A stretch of DNA of 62,599 nucleotides from NCBI GenBank assembly GCA_009787785.1, contig WQSR01000011.1, positions 1 to 62,599 of the forward strand. The letters are read 5' to 3'. The notes under the pieces were generated by a model. It searched no databases, was not told where the DNA came from, and saw only the letters and a program-made list of their open reading frames with translations. Numbering within the stretch: the stretch's first letter is position 1; every line of letters begins with the position of its first letter. Positions 61,376 through 62,599 of this stretch are shown one piece after another. This DNA comes from Defluviitaleaceae bacterium. GTDB taxonomy: Bacteria > Bacillota > Clostridia > Lachnospirales > WQUN01. Both the position numbers and the translations under genes were made by a program.

Positions 61376-61771
61376 ATGAACGTTATCAATTGTCCGCGTT
61401 GTGGCCGTATGTTCAGCAAGGACCAGCACCCCATCTGTAAGGAATGCATGAAGGCCGAAGAGGAAAAATTCGAGGAAGTACGCCTTTTCGTAAAGGATAA
61501 CCCCCACTGCTCTGCCCAGGAAGTTTCCGAAGCGTGCGAAATATCCGTGAAGCGGTTAATGCACTACGTCCGCGAGGGCAAGCTGGAAATTTCCCAGGGC
61601 ATGGCCGAGCTCATCACCTGCTCCAAATGCGGGCGACCCATCAAAAGCGGGCGCATGTGCGAAAGATGCGTGAAAAGCACCACCAGCGTGCTGGAAAGCA
61701 TCGTCGCCAATGCCGCCTCCAATGCCACCGAAGCGAAAAAAGTCGCCCCCGGTGGTATGTTTACGAAATAA
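61376..61771 (+). CDS. YvyF-like flagellar operon protein
   Basis: The 131-residue protein matches the TIGR03826/YvyF group: a zinc ribbon (CPRCGRMFSKDQHPICKEC), a MerR-like helix-turn-helix stretch (CSAQEVSEACEISVKRLMHYVREGKLE, residues 42-67) and a second zinc ribbon (CSKCGRPIKSGRMCERC). In Bacillus YvyF lies in the flagellar/FlgM region and may regulate it. The ATG follows AAGG. The gene overlaps the next start by one base. Confidence 0.82.
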   Translation: MNVINCPRCGRMFSKDQHPICKECMKAEEEKFEEVRLFVKDNPHCSAQEVSEACEISVKRLMHYVREGKLEISQGMAELITCSKCGRPIKSGRMCERCVKSTTSVLESIVANAASNATEAKKVAPGGMFTK

Positions 61772-62599
61772 TGAAGACCATTTTCCTAGTAGATGACAAT
61801 GAAACCAATTTAAATATCGTGGAGGAAGTGCTAAAGGGGTGCTACCGGGTGGATTGCTTTCCCTGCGCGGCCCAGCTTTTTAGCGCGCTGGAAACAAGCA
61901 AGCCTCATATGATTTTGCTCGATGTTGACATGCCCGTGATGAGTGGATTCGAGGCCATGACAATATTGCGGGGCAACCCCTCCTATGCCAGTATTCCCGT
62001 CATTTTCCTCACGGGCAGAACCGACCCGGAAAGCGAAGCCGCAGGCATCGAGCTGGGCGCGGCGGACTTTATCATGAAGCCCTTTTCCGCACCGGTGTTG
62101 CTAAACCGTATCCAGCACCATTTACATGTGGACGAAATGATACGCCAGCGCACCAAGATGCTGACGAATTTGAAAAACGCCTTGGTCTTCACCATGGCCG
62201 ACTTGGTGGAAAACCGGGACAGGGACACCATAGGGCATATCGAACGTACATCGAAGAATTTGGAATTGCTGATTGTGGCTATGCTGGAGAAAAAAATATA
62301 CGCCGACGAAATGCGCACATGGGACGTGGACTCTGTTGTGTCGTCGGCGCGTTTGCACGATGTAGGTAAAATTGTCATCTCCGATACGATTCTCAACAAG
62401 ACCGGCCCCTTGACCCAGAGCGAATTTGAAACCATGAAGACCCATACCCTTGAAGGCGAGCGTATCATCGACGGCGTGATAAGACTGGCGGGGGCTTCGG
62501 ACTTTCTGCACGACGCCAAGACCATCGCCGCAAGCCACCACGAACGCTGGAACGGAACGGGCTACCCCCACGGCTTGAAGGGGCGGGAAATCCCCCTGA
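61771..62599 (+). CDS. Response regulator with HD-GYP domain, 3' end outside window
   Basis: The frame is open to the right edge, giving about 276 residues. A receiver domain (DDNETNLNI, D-site in LLDVDMPVMSGFEAM, KPF) is followed by an HD-GYP phosphodiesterase domain with ARLHDVGKI and ASHHERWNGTGYPHGLKG. HD-GYP domains usually hydrolyse cyclic di-GMP, which would fit a motility operon. The ATG overlaps the preceding stop (TAATG). The C-terminal end of the HD-GYP domain is not visible. Confidence 0.92.
   Translation, partial: MKTIFLVDDNETNLNIVEEVLKGCYRVDCFPCAAQLFSALETSKPHMILLDVDMPVMSGFEAMTILRGNPSYASIPVIFLTGRTDPESEAAGIELGAADFIMKPFSAPVLLNRIQHHLHVDEMIRQRTKMLTNLKNALVFTMADLVENRDRDTIGHIERTSKNLELLIVAMLEKKIYADEMRTWDVDSVVSSARLHDVGKIVISDTILNKTGPLTQSEFETMKTHTLEGERIIDGVIRLAGASDFLHDAKTIAASHHERWNGTGYPHGLKGREIPL

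Noticed and set aside
1..62599. rRNA, tRNA genes and intact insertion sequences
   Set aside because: No rRNA-like stretch, no cloverleaf with a GTTCRA arm and no transposase with terminal repeats was recognised by eye; a covariance search would be needed to exclude a tRNA fully.

Overview
The window reads as chromosome of an endospore-forming, flagellated, anaerobic member of the Clostridia (Bacillota); the family cannot be fixed from sequence alone. Support: spore genes yqfC, yqfD and ylbJ, a Gram-positive style yqfC-yqfD-phoH-pgpH-ybeY-dgkA-era-yqzL-recO cluster, sepF, flagellin with fliS and a YvyF-like gene, an oxygen-sensitive glycyl radical enzyme, many lipoproteins, and strong AGGAGG-type ribosome sites with tight ATGA or TGATG gene overlaps. 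Core segments are GC-rich; several accessory islands (about 4.3-6.3, 20.4-21.9, 40-42 and 46-55 kb) are visibly more AT-rich.

Layout. 1-4.3 kb: a left-truncated PEGA-domain membrane protein diverges from a YgiQ radical SAM gene and a P-loop kinase, across a promoter region with four 11-bp tandem repeats. 4.2-6.4 kb: an accessory operon with a HipA-like kinase, a small HipA-N-terminus-like partner and a zinc-ribbon membrane protein. 6.4-10.7 kb: OmpR-type two-component system, HicAB toxin-antitoxin pair, a GNAT enzyme and a UroD-like protein. 10.7-20 kb: NfeD, a DUF3784-like membrane protein, flotillin and a TPR-like protein, then three membrane-fusion lipoproteins and a large FtsX-type permease with no ATPase gene. 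20-24 kb: dCMP-deaminase-like gene, GNAT-like gene, MNT/HEPN pair, MscS channel and galM.

24-39.6 kb is the conserved core: the sporulation/RNA/ribosome cluster yqfC to recO, then on the minus strand an HlyD-like gene, yggS, sepF and yggT, then ylbJ, a DD-carboxypeptidase and parA-parB.

39.6-42.9 kb (minus strand) holds a sigma factor translationally coupled to a soluble MCP-tip/CheW fusion, an SH3-domain exported protein and an AraC regulator. From 43 to 54.3 kb lies the most distinctive locus: a divergent glycyl radical enzyme (GCGE active site) with its activase, a sugar ABC transporter (binding protein and two permeases, no ATPase), a GH42-type glycosidase, a hairpin-rich non-coding segment abutting a truncated AraC gene, a CBM6-like remnant and an intracellular GH10 xylanase. 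It looks like a hemicellulose-oligosaccharide utilisation island with an uncharacterised radical step.

54.4-62.6 kb: an Rpn-type nuclease, then a flagellar late operon (FliK/DUF6240-like protein, a 41-residue ORF, flagellin, fliS), trpS, a YvyF-like gene and a response regulator with an HD-GYP domain that runs off the right edge. No rRNA, tRNA, CRISPR array or intact insertion sequence was recognised.
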